Below, one piece after another: positions 35,926 to 44,657 of a stretch of 64,000 nucleotides of DNA. Location of the stretch: NCBI GenBank assembly GCA_017355425.1, contig CP070233.1, positions 5,277,272 to 5,341,271 of the forward strand, in the 5' to 3' direction. The position numbers were made by a program, and so were the translations under genes. Source of the stretch: Dolichospermum sp. DET69. Its GTDB lineage: Bacteria > Cyanobacteriota > Cyanobacteriia > Cyanobacteriales > Nostocaceae. Below the pieces are notes generated by a model. It worked only from the letters and a program-made list of their open reading frames with translations. It was not told the origin of the DNA and searched no databases. Numbering within the stretch: the first letter of the stretch is position 1; every line of letters begins with the position of its first letter.

Positions 35926-37098
35926 ATGAGCAATTTAGAAAACGTCACAATTCATCAATTTAGAGGACTTCGAGATTTAGAACTAAAGGATATTGGACGG
36001 ATTAACCTACTTGTTGGTATTAACAACTCAGGTAAAACCAGTGTTCTAGAAGCATTATCTGTTTACTGTCATCCATTAGATATTAAAGTATGGCTCAGTA
36101 CAGCACGTCAACGAGAACAGGATATTAGAGTATCCCGTACTCAGTCAATTGATGCACTAAGATGGTTATTTACACATAATTCTGCGTCTATTGTAGAACC
36201 TGATAAACCTATTATTCTTATTTCTAGTACAGGTTTATTTTCCGTAGAAAAGTTAATAGCAAGATATGAAGAAATGGAGGGAATATGGTTATCTGAAGAA
36301 AGAGATATAATAAATCCCATTGATAGAAACGAAGAAGAAATTGAAAATGAGCAGGAAATTGAAAATGAATATAGCCCAGGAGTTAGGAAAGGAATAGATT
36401 TAAAAATAGAGGTATTTACAAATGATCATCATTTAAGTTTAATTGATCAATCACCTAACTTTACTGAAAATTTTTTGCTATGGGAGGATGAACCTTTATA
36501 TAGATTATCTGGAACTAGAGAGCCTAGCTTAAATACTTCTATAGTTACTCCATCATCTCATCGTTCAACAATTGGTCAGTTTCGATTACTTACAGAAGCT
36601 AGATTTCAAAATTTTAAATCTGATGTAGTGAAATTATTACAACAGATGGATAAAAATATTTCTGACATAGAAATTTTGTTATCCCCAGAGTCTATGAATT
36701 CTCGATTTAATATATATATTCAACATGAAAGACTGGGACTTGCACCAGTTAGCACTTTTGGTGATGGTATCCGTCGCTTATTACATATAGCTCTTAAACT
36801 TGCCAGTGTCAAAGGTGGTATTCTCTTAATTGATGAATTGGAATCAACAATTCATACAGAAGCCTTGCAAAATTCTTTTCAATGGTTAGTTAAATGGTGT
36901 ACAGAAATGGATGTTCAATTATTTGCAACTACCCATAGTCTTGAAGCTGTTGATGCTTTATTAGAAGTTACTGAATCAGATTCAGATTTAGTGCTTTATC
37001 GCTTAGAACCAAAGGAAGAAAAAACAAAAGTAGTTAGACATGATGGACATAGATTAAGACGTTTAAGAGAAGAATTAGGTCAGGAGGTTCGTTGGTGA
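35926..37098 (+). CDS. AAA ATPase of the OLD/ABC-like group, first gene of a two-gene system
   Basis: A 390-residue ATPase. Walker A is GINNSGKTS at 31-39 after a FRGLRDLEL start, as in the AAA_15/AAA_21 SMC-like family. An ABC-signature-like FGDGIRRLLHIAL is followed by Walker B GGILLIDELESTIH and the switch histidine in LFATTHSLEAVDAL. A coiled Glu-rich insert lies at about residues 135-150. Unlike OLD nucleases there is no TOPRIM domain in the same chain; the next gene, overlapping by four bases, supplies one. ATPase-TOPRIM pairs often act in phage defence; that role is inferred. Confidence 0.8.
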   Translation: MSNLENVTIHQFRGLRDLELKDIGRINLLVGINNSGKTSVLEALSVYCHPLDIKVWLSTARQREQDIRVSRTQSIDALRWLFTHNSASIVEPDKPIILISSTGLFSVEKLIARYEEMEGIWLSEERDIINPIDRNEEEIENEQEIENEYSPGVRKGIDLKIEVFTNDHHLSLIDQSPNFTENFLLWEDEPLYRLSGTREPSLNTSIVTPSSHRSTIGQFRLLTEARFQNFKSDVVKLLQQMDKNISDIEILLSPESMNSRFNIYIQHERLGLAPVSTFGDGIRRLLHIALKLASVKGGILLIDELESTIHTEALQNSFQWLVKWCTEMDVQLFATTHSLEAVDALLEVTESDSDLVLYRLEPKEEKTKVVRHDGHRLRRLREELGQEVRW

Positions 37099-37874
37099 AT
37101 CGGCAATATGTTTTAATTGGTGTTGAGGGGAATCATGATCAGGCTTTTATATCTAAGATTTTGTGTAAATTATTAGGCTTCTCTAAATTTGATGGGAAGA
37201 TATCAGAACTAGATCCTTTTTGGCGGAAATTTATCCCTAATTACCCTAAAGGGGGAAATTTATATGTAAGACTTGATATGCCTGCAATTTTGTATACAGA
37301 AACTTTATCAGTCGCTTTATATGCAGGTGAAGGAAGTAATTTAATTACTAATTTGAATGATAAATTATCTGATATTGATTATTCTACTCTTTTAGCTTTT
37401 GCAATTATAGCTGATGCTGATGACGATACACCTAACAAAGTTGCAGAAAAATATCATCATGGTTTTCAAAAATATTTTCCTAATTTTCCTATTACAGTCA
37501 ATGCAACTGGTAATGTCATAGCAGGTTCACCAAAATTAGGAATTTACATATTACCAGATAATTCTCAACAAGGAGTTTTAGATACTTTGATATGTGACTG
37601 TGGAGATTTAGTTTATCCTGAATATATGCAAAGAGCGAGAGAGTATGTAGATAGATTTTCTGAAGAAGAGAGAAAGAAAAAGCCTTTAAAATGGAAACCT
37701 TTTGATCAAGAAAAGGCGATAATTGCTACAGTGGTAAGTGTTCTAAAACCTGGTAAAACTAATCAAACAAGTATTAGTGATAACGGTTGGATTAGTTCTG
37801 AAACAGAATCTCAAATTCCAGCAATTCAAAATTTAACTAATTTTTTCAGGGATTTGTTGAATTTAGAACCTTGA
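37095..37874 (+). CDS. DUF3226 protein with TOPRIM-like acidic motif
   Basis: A 259-residue protein. GTG at 37095 overlaps the stop of the ATPase gene (GTGA), so the two are translated together; TTG at 37092 is a less likely start. The TOPRIM-like pattern is E11 in IGVEGNHDQAF and D107-x-D109 in IIADADDDTPN, matching Glu and DxD metal ligands. The C-terminal part is rich in charged residues (EEERKKKPLKWKPF). DUF3226 is an uncharacterised family. Paired with an SMC-like ATPase it may be the nuclease of an OLD/PARIS-like defence complex. Confidence 0.7.
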   Translation: MNRQYVLIGVEGNHDQAFISKILCKLLGFSKFDGKISELDPFWRKFIPNYPKGGNLYVRLDMPAILYTETLSVALYAGEGSNLITNLNDKLSDIDYSTLLAFAIIADADDDTPNKVAEKYHHGFQKYFPNFPITVNATGNVIAGSPKLGIYILPDNSQQGVLDTLICDCGDLVYPEYMQRAREYVDRFSEEERKKKPLKWKPFDQEKAIIATVVSVLKPGKTNQTSISDNGWISSETESQIPAIQNLTNFFRDLLNLEP

Positions 37875-37890
37875 ATAATACCCTATAATT

Positions 37891-39126
37891 CTATACCTTA
37901 TCTCTCGCAGGTGGCACAATACCAAGCTTATTTAACCCGGCATCAATATCTCTCAACAACTTAAAATCATCCTCCGGTAAAGGATAACTATTACTACTAA
38001 CTAAACCCCCAACAGGCTGTTTTTCTAAAAATGCAAATGCTTGGCGAAATTGTTGCGGTTCTGCCTTAATTGGGGCATCAAAATGACAGGGAATAATCCA
38101 TTTAAAATCCCAATTAGCAACTTTATCAGCCCAATTTATTGTTTCCTGCGGTGCGCGATTTAAAATCAAACTTTGTAAAATTGGCGCAACAAATACACGC
38201 CCATTTCCTCGTAAAATATCAAATGAATCTTGCCAATTTTCCCGCCATTGGAAAGGGAAAAACCCGAAATAGGCTTTGCGCGAACGTTCTGGGGCTTTTT
38301 CGGCATCACGCCATACTTCACTCCATGTAGGTACTTCTAACACACTGGGGCTGAAATATAAGGCGAATAATGTTACCCGTTGCCACCCTTTAAGGCGATT
38401 TGCTGGGCTATCTGTAACCATGTCAAAGGCTTTATTCTTAGCGTGGTAGAGTAAGGGATAGGGGTCAAGTTGGACAATTGCTGGTGGCTCTGCTGGTACT
38501 GAAACTATAGTATCTGTAAGTAGGAGGGTGTGCGATCGCTTGTGAAAAAAAGCCACCTCTGCAAACTTACCCAAACCTAAATCAATGGGTCCTAGTATCG
38601 CATAATCAAAATCCTCAGCAAAAGGGGCTTCCTGGCTATTTTCAGGCAGTATCTGAGTGCGTTTACCTGGTAAACCCAACCAACTTAAAGGCAGATTGAT
38701 CGGAAAACTCCATTGTCCGGGCGCAACAAAAACCTGTGCATTGGTAAAACGTCGCGCAAAAGGACCAACAAAAACTTTATGTTCTATTCCCGATATCGTG
38801 GGCAAAATAATATACTTAACATCGCCGTGTTTTACCACCAACTCATTCAGCAAACGGACACATTCTCCCGTGGGTGCGACGGGTGCATAAACCAGCAAAC
38901 CGCCTTTTTCTAGCTTAACTACAGTCATGCGAATTGGCACAACTACGTAGAAAATTCCCTGTAATTGATCAAAGGTCCAAATGGTATCTTTGACAACTTC
39001 TTTACGGATAGTACGCCGTTGACCATAAGGATAAATTGGCACAACAGGCCAAAACCGCCACGAAAAATCCTGGGGATGAATTTTTTCTATGTCTTCACTT
39101 TCCACCACTTTGCGAACCTCTCTCAA
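37891..39126 (-). CDS. DUF4336 domain-containing protein
   Basis: A 411-residue protein conserved in cyanobacteria and plants. The N-terminal TWSEVW-type blocks and the region KHGDVKYIILPTISGIEHKV with GPFARRFTNAQVFVAPGQWS recall a metallo-beta-lactamase-like fold, but the HxHxD motif is not seen. The end is WIIPCHFDAPIKAEPQQFRQ. Function is unknown. A truncated copy of its tail lies at 34690-34794. It converges with the DUF3226 gene, 16 bases apart. Confidence 0.8.
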   Translation of the reverse strand: MREVRKVVESEDIEKIHPQDFSWRFWPVVPIYPYGQRRTIRKEVVKDTIWTFDQLQGIFYVVVPIRMTVVKLEKGGLLVYAPVAPTGECVRLLNELVVKHGDVKYIILPTISGIEHKVFVGPFARRFTNAQVFVAPGQWSFPINLPLSWLGLPGKRTQILPENSQEAPFAEDFDYAILGPIDLGLGKFAEVAFFHKRSHTLLLTDTIVSVPAEPPAIVQLDPYPLLYHAKNKAFDMVTDSPANRLKGWQRVTLFALYFSPSVLEVPTWSEVWRDAEKAPERSRKAYFGFFPFQWRENWQDSFDILRGNGRVFVAPILQSLILNRAPQETINWADKVANWDFKWIIPCHFDAPIKAEPQQFRQAFAFLEKQPVGGLVSSNSYPLPEDDFKLLRDIDAGLNKLGIVPPARDKV

Positions 39127-39245
39127 TTCCCAATACTCAAATTTTTGTTTGCTTTTCTAAATTTGGAGTTTAGCAAATTATGGGGGTAATCAACATAAGA
39201 TTATTTATTTTTTAGAAAGATTGGGTTTTTCACCAGGAGTGATTT

Positions 39246-40121
39246 TCATATCCCAGCTTGAGTTAATACCTCACTCAAATCAGCAACTAAATCTAAATTT
39301 TCTGCCCATTCTGTTAAATAACCATAATCCAAATTATCTCCTTGTAACTTAATTATCCCCAAAACATCACGCCATTGTTTTTCTAATTTACTTCCTTTTC
39401 CCCCACGCAGTTTTTGTAAAATAATATCTTCGGCTGAAGCTATCCAAAAAGCAGGTATTCCATCTAAATCAATTAATATTATCCTATTCATTTGTGATCT
39501 ACTATAAGGTGAATTATCCGTAATATATATATCAGCATTAGCAATAGTTTCTGTATGGGTAATATTTAACATATTACCATAACCATTTTGTAAATATTCT
39601 ACCGCACTGGCTAGACAATAATATCCAGCGGCTTCTAAAGTTTTTACCAGCAAATCTATTTGATTTAGTTTAATTTCTATCACCAAATCTAAATCACGAG
39701 TAGAACGTGGTTCTCCATGAATAGAACTAGCAACACCTTCACTAACATAGTAATCAATATTAATTGATTCAAAAAGTTGATGTAATTCACCTGCTAAAGA
39801 AATTGAATCTTGAATCCACATATTTTCATTAATACCTTTTGGTTGAAAATCATTAGTAAATTTTTCTCCTAATACAGCACGGGTAAATTTATTTCTAATT
39901 TCTTCTATTGTTAAATTACGATGTCTAAATTTAATTCCAGTCAGACATAGTTTTTTTACTCCCTTATCATGGGAAATAAACATTTCTAGGCGTTGTTTTA
40001 AAGTTAATTCTCTCAACCTATTAAACAAACAAATATCAGCTTCTATGGCTGTATCTGGGCTTTGGGGTTGATAATTAGACTTGGGAAGTGTTGGAAAAGA
40101 CAAGTTTGATTTTCTCAGCAT
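39246..40121 (-). CDS. Nucleotidyltransferase-fold protein
   Basis: A 291-residue protein. The central part has GVASSIHGEPRSTRDLDLVI, in which the small residues and the DLDLVIE acidic pair are the catalytic pattern of minimal nucleotidyltransferases (AbiEii/MNT-like). It is followed by LVKTLEAAGYY and ASAEDIILQKLRGG, typical of the family. The N-terminal 110 residues contain a helical LTLKQRLEMFISHDKGVKK region of unknown type. No HEPN or AbiEi partner is adjacent. It may be an orphan antitoxin or defence component. Confidence 0.65.
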   Translation of the reverse strand: MLRKSNLSFPTLPKSNYQPQSPDTAIEADICLFNRLRELTLKQRLEMFISHDKGVKKLCLTGIKFRHRNLTIEEIRNKFTRAVLGEKFTNDFQPKGINENMWIQDSISLAGELHQLFESINIDYYVSEGVASSIHGEPRSTRDLDLVIEIKLNQIDLLVKTLEAAGYYCLASAVEYLQNGYGNMLNITHTETIANADIYITDNSPYSRSQMNRIILIDLDGIPAFWIASAEDIILQKLRGGKGSKLEKQWRDVLGIIKLQGDNLDYGYLTEWAENLDLVADLSEVLTQAGI

Positions 40122-40243
40122 AGTTTAGAGGTTGGAGATATTAGAAAATACTTATAAAAACTGATTACTATGTGTATTGATAGAAAAATCAATGGATATG
40201 AACAATAGTCAATGTTTATGCAAGTTATTCAATTAATTACTTA

Positions 40244-40441
40244 GAGGATGTTTGAAAAGTTTTGGGCGAATATAAAGATGCCTCCGGCACGCTTCGCGAA
40301 CGCTACTACACAAGCAAAGTCCAGATGGTGCGTGGACTAACGAAAAATTAAGGTTCTTTAACCCACGAAGGTGGGTTTTGTCTGTGTAGCTGCGACTTCT
40401 AGTCGCCAGGTGGGTATAAATTAGACTTTTCAAACACCCTC
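40244..40441. mobile_element. MITE family copy 3 (198 bp), inserted at the OLD gene stop codon
   Basis: Same terminal inverted repeats as copies 1 and 2, with TTA on both sides (40241-40243, 40442-40444). It carries the medium-size small-repeat insert GCCTCCGGCACGCTTCGCG. Its left boundary on the minus strand lies just before the former stop codon of the OLD-type gene, so that gene now ends inside the MITE. Confidence 0.85.
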
Positions 40442-42447
40442 TTATTTTTATTTAAACATTTTTTTAACTCTTCTGCCAATTCAAATAAAAAATCTGGCTG
40501 ATGTTTAATTATCAAGTCTGTAATCCGAAGACAATATTTAGGTTTGTTGTCATTAAAATTTAATTGAGTTTCACACAATTCTTGAAACACACTTTGAATA
40601 ACATCTGCACCATGAACCTTAAATAACCAATTATCATTTTCTACACCTTTAAGCAAATATTGTTTTTCTTGCTGAATTTTATCAAAACATTCTTGAACTT
40701 GAGTGCTAGTAATAGGTGATTTTAACCATTTAGAATCTGCATTTTCAACACCAATTTCAGTTAATATTTTCTCTCGTTCTTTATTAATTATCACTGATAT
40801 TGCTTCTGGGTGAAGTATGTAATTTTCATACATAGGTCGTTCTAAGAAATTAAAACCGCTCCTCTCTAAGTCTTTAAGCTGAGTAATTGTCTTACCTTCT
40901 CTATCAAATATAAATATAGATTTCTCTGGTATTAAACTTATTCCTGATGTGAGTTGCTTATGAAGTCTAGCAACAAGAGATGTGTGTTTACCATCTAATA
41001 GACCAGATACACTATCTACAGGTAAAATTTTCATGCCTTTCAATGACATTTCTGCTAAAAATTTCTCTATGATTAGCGGAAAACATTTTTTCTCAGTCGG
41101 ACCTTCCACCCAAAGAACACTATCAGCACCAAAAACGTCTGATAATCTAACCCCTAGTTCATCTAGAATTTCCTTTTGGGACTTTATATCTATTTCACGT
41201 ATAACTGATGCAGTTGTTTCACAATTTTCATATTTCAGCTTGATAATCTTAGAAGGATCTGCCGTTGTGATAATATCTGGTGAATGAGTAGCAATAAAAT
41301 ATTGATGCTGGGGAAATTGTTTAATAGTCTCTATCATCTTTTTAGCTGCACCTGGATGTAAAAATGATTGTGGTTCATCAATAATTAATGTTCTAGGTTC
41401 TTCCGAACAAACTAGGATATATACAATTGCTAAAACTTGACTAACGCCACTTCCACATGAAGATAGAGGAAGTGATAAATCATCTCTGTTAAGTTGAGTA
41501 TCTAGCGTCCAAACTATAATTTCAACATTTGAATTATCTCTTGGTACTACAGAAATCCATTTTATTTCCTCCATAATTTCTGAAACTAATTTATTGAATT
41601 TTGCAAACATCCCTGGATTTTTGCCTTGTAAAATACATATTACTTCAGCAAGATTAGAAGCATCTGATTTGAGTTGATCATTATTTTCAAATTTGCAAAT
41701 ATCTATATTAAGGCGTTCAGCTTTAAATTTATAGATACTACTTGAAAATGTCTTGAACATTTGATAGCCTATACTATCATAAAATTCTGCTTTATAGCTA
41801 CGATGCCTATATATATCACCATCTTCTGTATCTTTAGTAATATCGTATGAAAAAGAAATTTTTTCATTATCTTTATATTCAATTCTATAGAAAGAATTGC
41901 CATCACTCTTAAATTCTGTTGGAAAAGACTCAAAATTAAGTAACTTTTCCAAATCTTTATTCTTCATTTTTCTACCAGCGAATAAAAAGAACTGTATTTC
42001 CAATGAATCATGTTCTAGTTTTTTATTAAATTGTTGCAATGCTTCAGACATATATCGATCAAATTTATCTTCAGGATGTTCTTGAGGTTCATATCCATCT
42101 TCATCTTCATACTGATATTGATCTTTAGAACCAATTGAAGATACTCCTTTGCGTGCAGGTATTCCAACATTGGGAGAGAACTGTTTGATAAAATTTCGGA
42201 CTTCTTCTGTGCTAATCTCCCAAATAATTGCTATTTTCGATTCTTCTTCTAAAGTCACTCCCTTATTTGGTAATGTTTTTAAACTTCTATGCTGCTGATC
42301 TTTAAAATCCAGAGTCAGCACCTCAAGTAAAGATGTTTTGCCCGCATTATTTTTTCCAACAATAATATTGACCCCTGGCGTAAATTCCATTACCCCAGAG
42401 TCGAAATAAGACTTATAATTAAATACTTGAAGTTTCTTGATGTACAT
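40399..42447 (-). CDS. OLD family ATP-dependent endonuclease (ATPase plus TOPRIM)
   Basis: A 682-residue protein. Walker A GKNNAGKTS follows MYIKKLQVFNYKSYFDSG. The signature-like LPLSSCGSGVSQVLAIVYIL, Walker B TLIIDEPQSFLHPG and switch region YFIATHSPDIITT complete the ATPase. The TOPRIM domain has the glutamate in VLWVEGPTEKKCF and the acidic IFIFDREGKT. OLD nucleases cut DNA and often act against phages. The last 13 residues (from RVFEK) come from MITE copy 3; without it translation would stop after LNKNK. The extension probably does not harm the fold. Confidence 0.85.
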   Translation of the reverse strand: MYIKKLQVFNYKSYFDSGVMEFTPGVNIIVGKNNAGKTSLLEVLTLDFKDQQHRSLKTLPNKGVTLEEESKIAIIWEISTEEVRNFIKQFSPNVGIPARKGVSSIGSKDQYQYEDEDGYEPQEHPEDKFDRYMSEALQQFNKKLEHDSLEIQFFLFAGRKMKNKDLEKLLNFESFPTEFKSDGNSFYRIEYKDNEKISFSYDITKDTEDGDIYRHRSYKAEFYDSIGYQMFKTFSSSIYKFKAERLNIDICKFENNDQLKSDASNLAEVICILQGKNPGMFAKFNKLVSEIMEEIKWISVVPRDNSNVEIIVWTLDTQLNRDDLSLPLSSCGSGVSQVLAIVYILVCSEEPRTLIIDEPQSFLHPGAAKKMIETIKQFPQHQYFIATHSPDIITTADPSKIIKLKYENCETTASVIREIDIKSQKEILDELGVRLSDVFGADSVLWVEGPTEKKCFPLIIEKFLAEMSLKGMKILPVDSVSGLLDGKHTSLVARLHKQLTSGISLIPEKSIFIFDREGKTITQLKDLERSGFNFLERPMYENYILHPEAISVIINKEREKILTEIGVENADSKWLKSPITSTQVQECFDKIQQEKQYLLKGVENDNWLFKVHGADVIQSVFQELCETQLNFNDNKPKYCLRITDLIIKHQPDFLFELAEELKKCLNKNKRVFEKSNLYPPGD

Positions 42448-42620
42448 TTTGTGTTATTTATTTACTCGGTTAATCCTAATATTAGCAATTTTACTTAAAT
42501 TTGACAAGTAAAATAGAATAAATACAGCACAGCATTGTATAAAATACTCGACAGATGTTAATGATAAAGAGCGTTAGCTTAACTAAGCGCTAAAATAATT
42601 AAAAATTAGGAGATCAACAA

Positions 42621-42875
42621 ATGACATTAGGAAATTTAGCAATTGTTAGAAATGGAAAAATAGAATTACTAGATCCTCTATCTATCCCAGAAGGAACAAA
42701 AGTATTTATTATTCCTATTCTAGCAGAAGAAAATAATCCAGAAGAAACAGAAAACTGGGATAATTTCTCTTTAAATAACTTAAATAAATGTTATGCAGAG
42801 AATGAACCAGAATATACATTAGAATCAATCAAAGAATATAATCCTGATTATGAAAAATTATCTCACTTTGTCTGA
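42621..42875 (+). CDS. Small hypothetical protein, antitoxin-like
   Basis: An 84-residue acidic protein with ribosome site AGGAG. LAIVRNGKIELLDPLSIPEG followed by VFIIPIL resembles the swapped-hairpin start of small cyanobacterial antitoxin-like proteins. No toxin gene follows; its last 13 bases overlap the convergent aldo/keto reductase gene. It may be an orphan. Confidence 0.5.
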   Translation: MTLGNLAIVRNGKIELLDPLSIPEGTKVFIIPILAEENNPEETENWDNFSLNNLNKCYAENEPEYTLESIKEYNPDYEKLSHFV

Positions 42876-43849
42876 AAAATATTCTGCACCATTTTCTTCT
42901 CCACCTTATCAGCAGCAATATCCAACTCTACAACCTCACCATCACTTAAAAACCACCCCAAAGCCCCAATATTATCTTTCACTTGTTCCACACTTTTAGC
43001 ACCAGGAATGGGAATTGTCCCTTTACTAATACACCAATTAATCGCCACTTGAGACATAGTTTTATTTCTATTATTTGCTATTTCCTGCAAACAGCCTAAA
43101 AGCGGTTTCATTCCTGGTAATAACTGCTTACATAAAAAACCCCGAATACCTTTAGGAAAACTACTATTTTCGGAAAACTTCCCAGTTAATAAACCCAAGC
43201 CTAAAGGACTATAAGCAATTAATTTAATTCCCAAATCATCACAAACTTCTTTTAAACCTAATTCCGTGACTGGATAAGTAGATAAAAGTGAATATTGTAC
43301 CTGCAAAGTTTTAATAGATATGCCTCTTTCCTGAAATCTTTGATGTACCCATAAAAGTCTTTTTGTGCCGTAATTAGATAAACCGACACCTTTCACCAAA
43401 CCTTGCTTATATAAATCTGCTAAACCATCTAATAAACCCACCTCTTGCCAAGGTGCATAATTAGCGGTAGACCAGTGCATTTGCACCAAATCAACATTTT
43501 TACCTAATCTTTTTGCCGAAGCATTACAAGCTGATATAATTGAGTTTCTTGTCCATCTCCAAGGATAAGCAGCTAACTTAGTCGCAATGCAAATATTCTC
43601 TTTATCTATGCCTGGATATTCTTGGGCAAATTTTCCTAAAAGTAACTCACTGCGTCCCTTTAATCTGCCTGTCCCGTAGGAATCGCCCGTATCAAATAAA
43701 GTGATACCATTGCCAACACAGAGATTAAATACCTCTTGCAACTGGTTATCCATGCTTTCATTGTATCCCCAGAGCAGTTGGTTTCCCCAAGCCCAAGTTC
43801 CGCATCCCATCAGAGGTAGATTTAGTGATTGGTCAGTTTGCATACTCAA
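42863..43849 (-). CDS. Aldo/keto reductase
   Basis: A 328-residue NAD(P)H-dependent oxidoreductase of the TIM-barrel AKR family. Catalytic residues are seen as Asp and Tyr in LFDTGDSYGTG, Lys in ICIATKLAAYPW, and His in DLVQMHWSTANY. The NADP-binding tail IPIPGAKSVEQVKDNIGALGW is present. The physiological substrate cannot be predicted. Single gene; the 3' end overlaps the neighbouring small ORF. Confidence 0.85.
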   Translation of the reverse strand: MSMQTDQSLNLPLMGCGTWAWGNQLLWGYNESMDNQLQEVFNLCVGNGITLFDTGDSYGTGRLKGRSELLLGKFAQEYPGIDKENICIATKLAAYPWRWTRNSIISACNASAKRLGKNVDLVQMHWSTANYAPWQEVGLLDGLADLYKQGLVKGVGLSNYGTKRLLWVHQRFQERGISIKTLQVQYSLLSTYPVTELGLKEVCDDLGIKLIAYSPLGLGLLTGKFSENSSFPKGIRGFLCKQLLPGMKPLLGCLQEIANNRNKTMSQVAINWCISKGTIPIPGAKSVEQVKDNIGALGWFLSDGEVVELDIAADKVEKKMVQNIFQTK

Positions 43850-43925
43850 GAAGTAGTTTATGGTTTTATTTAATGATATTATGGATAGTATCCATTTTTT
43901 TCAGAATTAAGTAAATGAGGTAATT

Positions 43926-44180
43926 ATGGAACAAACAATTACTATTACCTTTACCCCAGAAGGAAACCTAGAACTTCCTCCAGAAATTCGAGAACAGTTT
44001 GTTAATGGTGAAAAATATTCAGTTACGATAAATGAAAATGGTATTTTTTTTAGAAAAGCTCCTAAATTTGATTGGCAGGAATTAAGGAAGAGAAGAGAAG
44101 CCGTAAATGATCCTCATCCTTTAACAACAGCAGAAATTTGTGAAATTGTCCGAGAAGTTCGCCAAGAAAATACTCAATAA
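43926..44180 (+). CDS. Antitoxin of a PIN-domain toxin module
   Basis: An 84-residue protein. The N-terminal half (TITITFTPEGNLELPPEIRE) has the AbrB-like swapped-hairpin pattern, the C-terminal half is charged (LRKRREAVNDPHPLTTAEIC) and should wrap the toxin. Its stop codon overlaps the toxin start by one base, so both are made from one transcript. Confidence 0.8.
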   Translation: MEQTITITFTPEGNLELPPEIREQFVNGEKYSVTINENGIFFRKAPKFDWQELRKRREAVNDPHPLTTAEICEIVREVRQENTQ

Positions 44181-44596
44181 TGAAAGTAGTTTTAGATACA
44201 AATATTTGGGTATCTGCTATCATTTGGGGTGGTATTCCTGATCAGATTTTACTTTTACGTGAACAACAAAAACTAACAATTGTTATGTCTCAAGAATTGT
44301 TAGATGAATTGGAAAGCACATTCAATAAAAGAAAACTAGCACCAAAATTAAAAGCATTAAGTTTAACAGTTCCCACAGTCATCAATCTTATTCAAGAATC
44401 AGTGATTTTTTATCCTATTCAACAATTGAATGTTCCTGAACTAAGAGATGCAGATGATAATATTATTTTGGCTACTGCTATTGCTGCTAAAGCTGATGTG
44501 ATTATTACAGGTGATCAAGATTTACTAATTTTATTTGCATATCAAGGAATTGCAATTAGAACAGCAAAAGATTTCTTGAACGAATATCAAATTTAA
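44180..44596 (+). CDS. PIN domain toxin (putative toxin component, VapC-like)
   Basis: A 138-residue ribonuclease-fold protein. The acidic residues are in VVLDTNIWVSA, the central ELLDELE, LRDADDNIILATA and IITGDQDLL, which form the Mg2+ site. It belongs to the PIN family annotated as a toxin-antitoxin toxin component and probably cleaves RNA. Translation is coupled to the antitoxin. Confidence 0.85.
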   Translation: MKVVLDTNIWVSAIIWGGIPDQILLLREQQKLTIVMSQELLDELESTFNKRKLAPKLKALSLTVPTVINLIQESVIFYPIQQLNVPELRDADDNIILATAIAAKADVIITGDQDLLILFAYQGIAIRTAKDFLNEYQI

Positions 44597-44657
44597 TTTA
44601 ATTCACGATTTATTACACGAAACGTATCCTTATTATTCACCATATCAAATCAAGTAA

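Noticed and set aside
40233..40433. Minus-strand 66-codon frame, also seen in the other two MITE copies
   Set aside because: The same peptide (HLATRSHSYTDKTHLRGL) appears in each copy, but indels change its ends and no start signal is conserved; it is most likely open by chance within the MITE.
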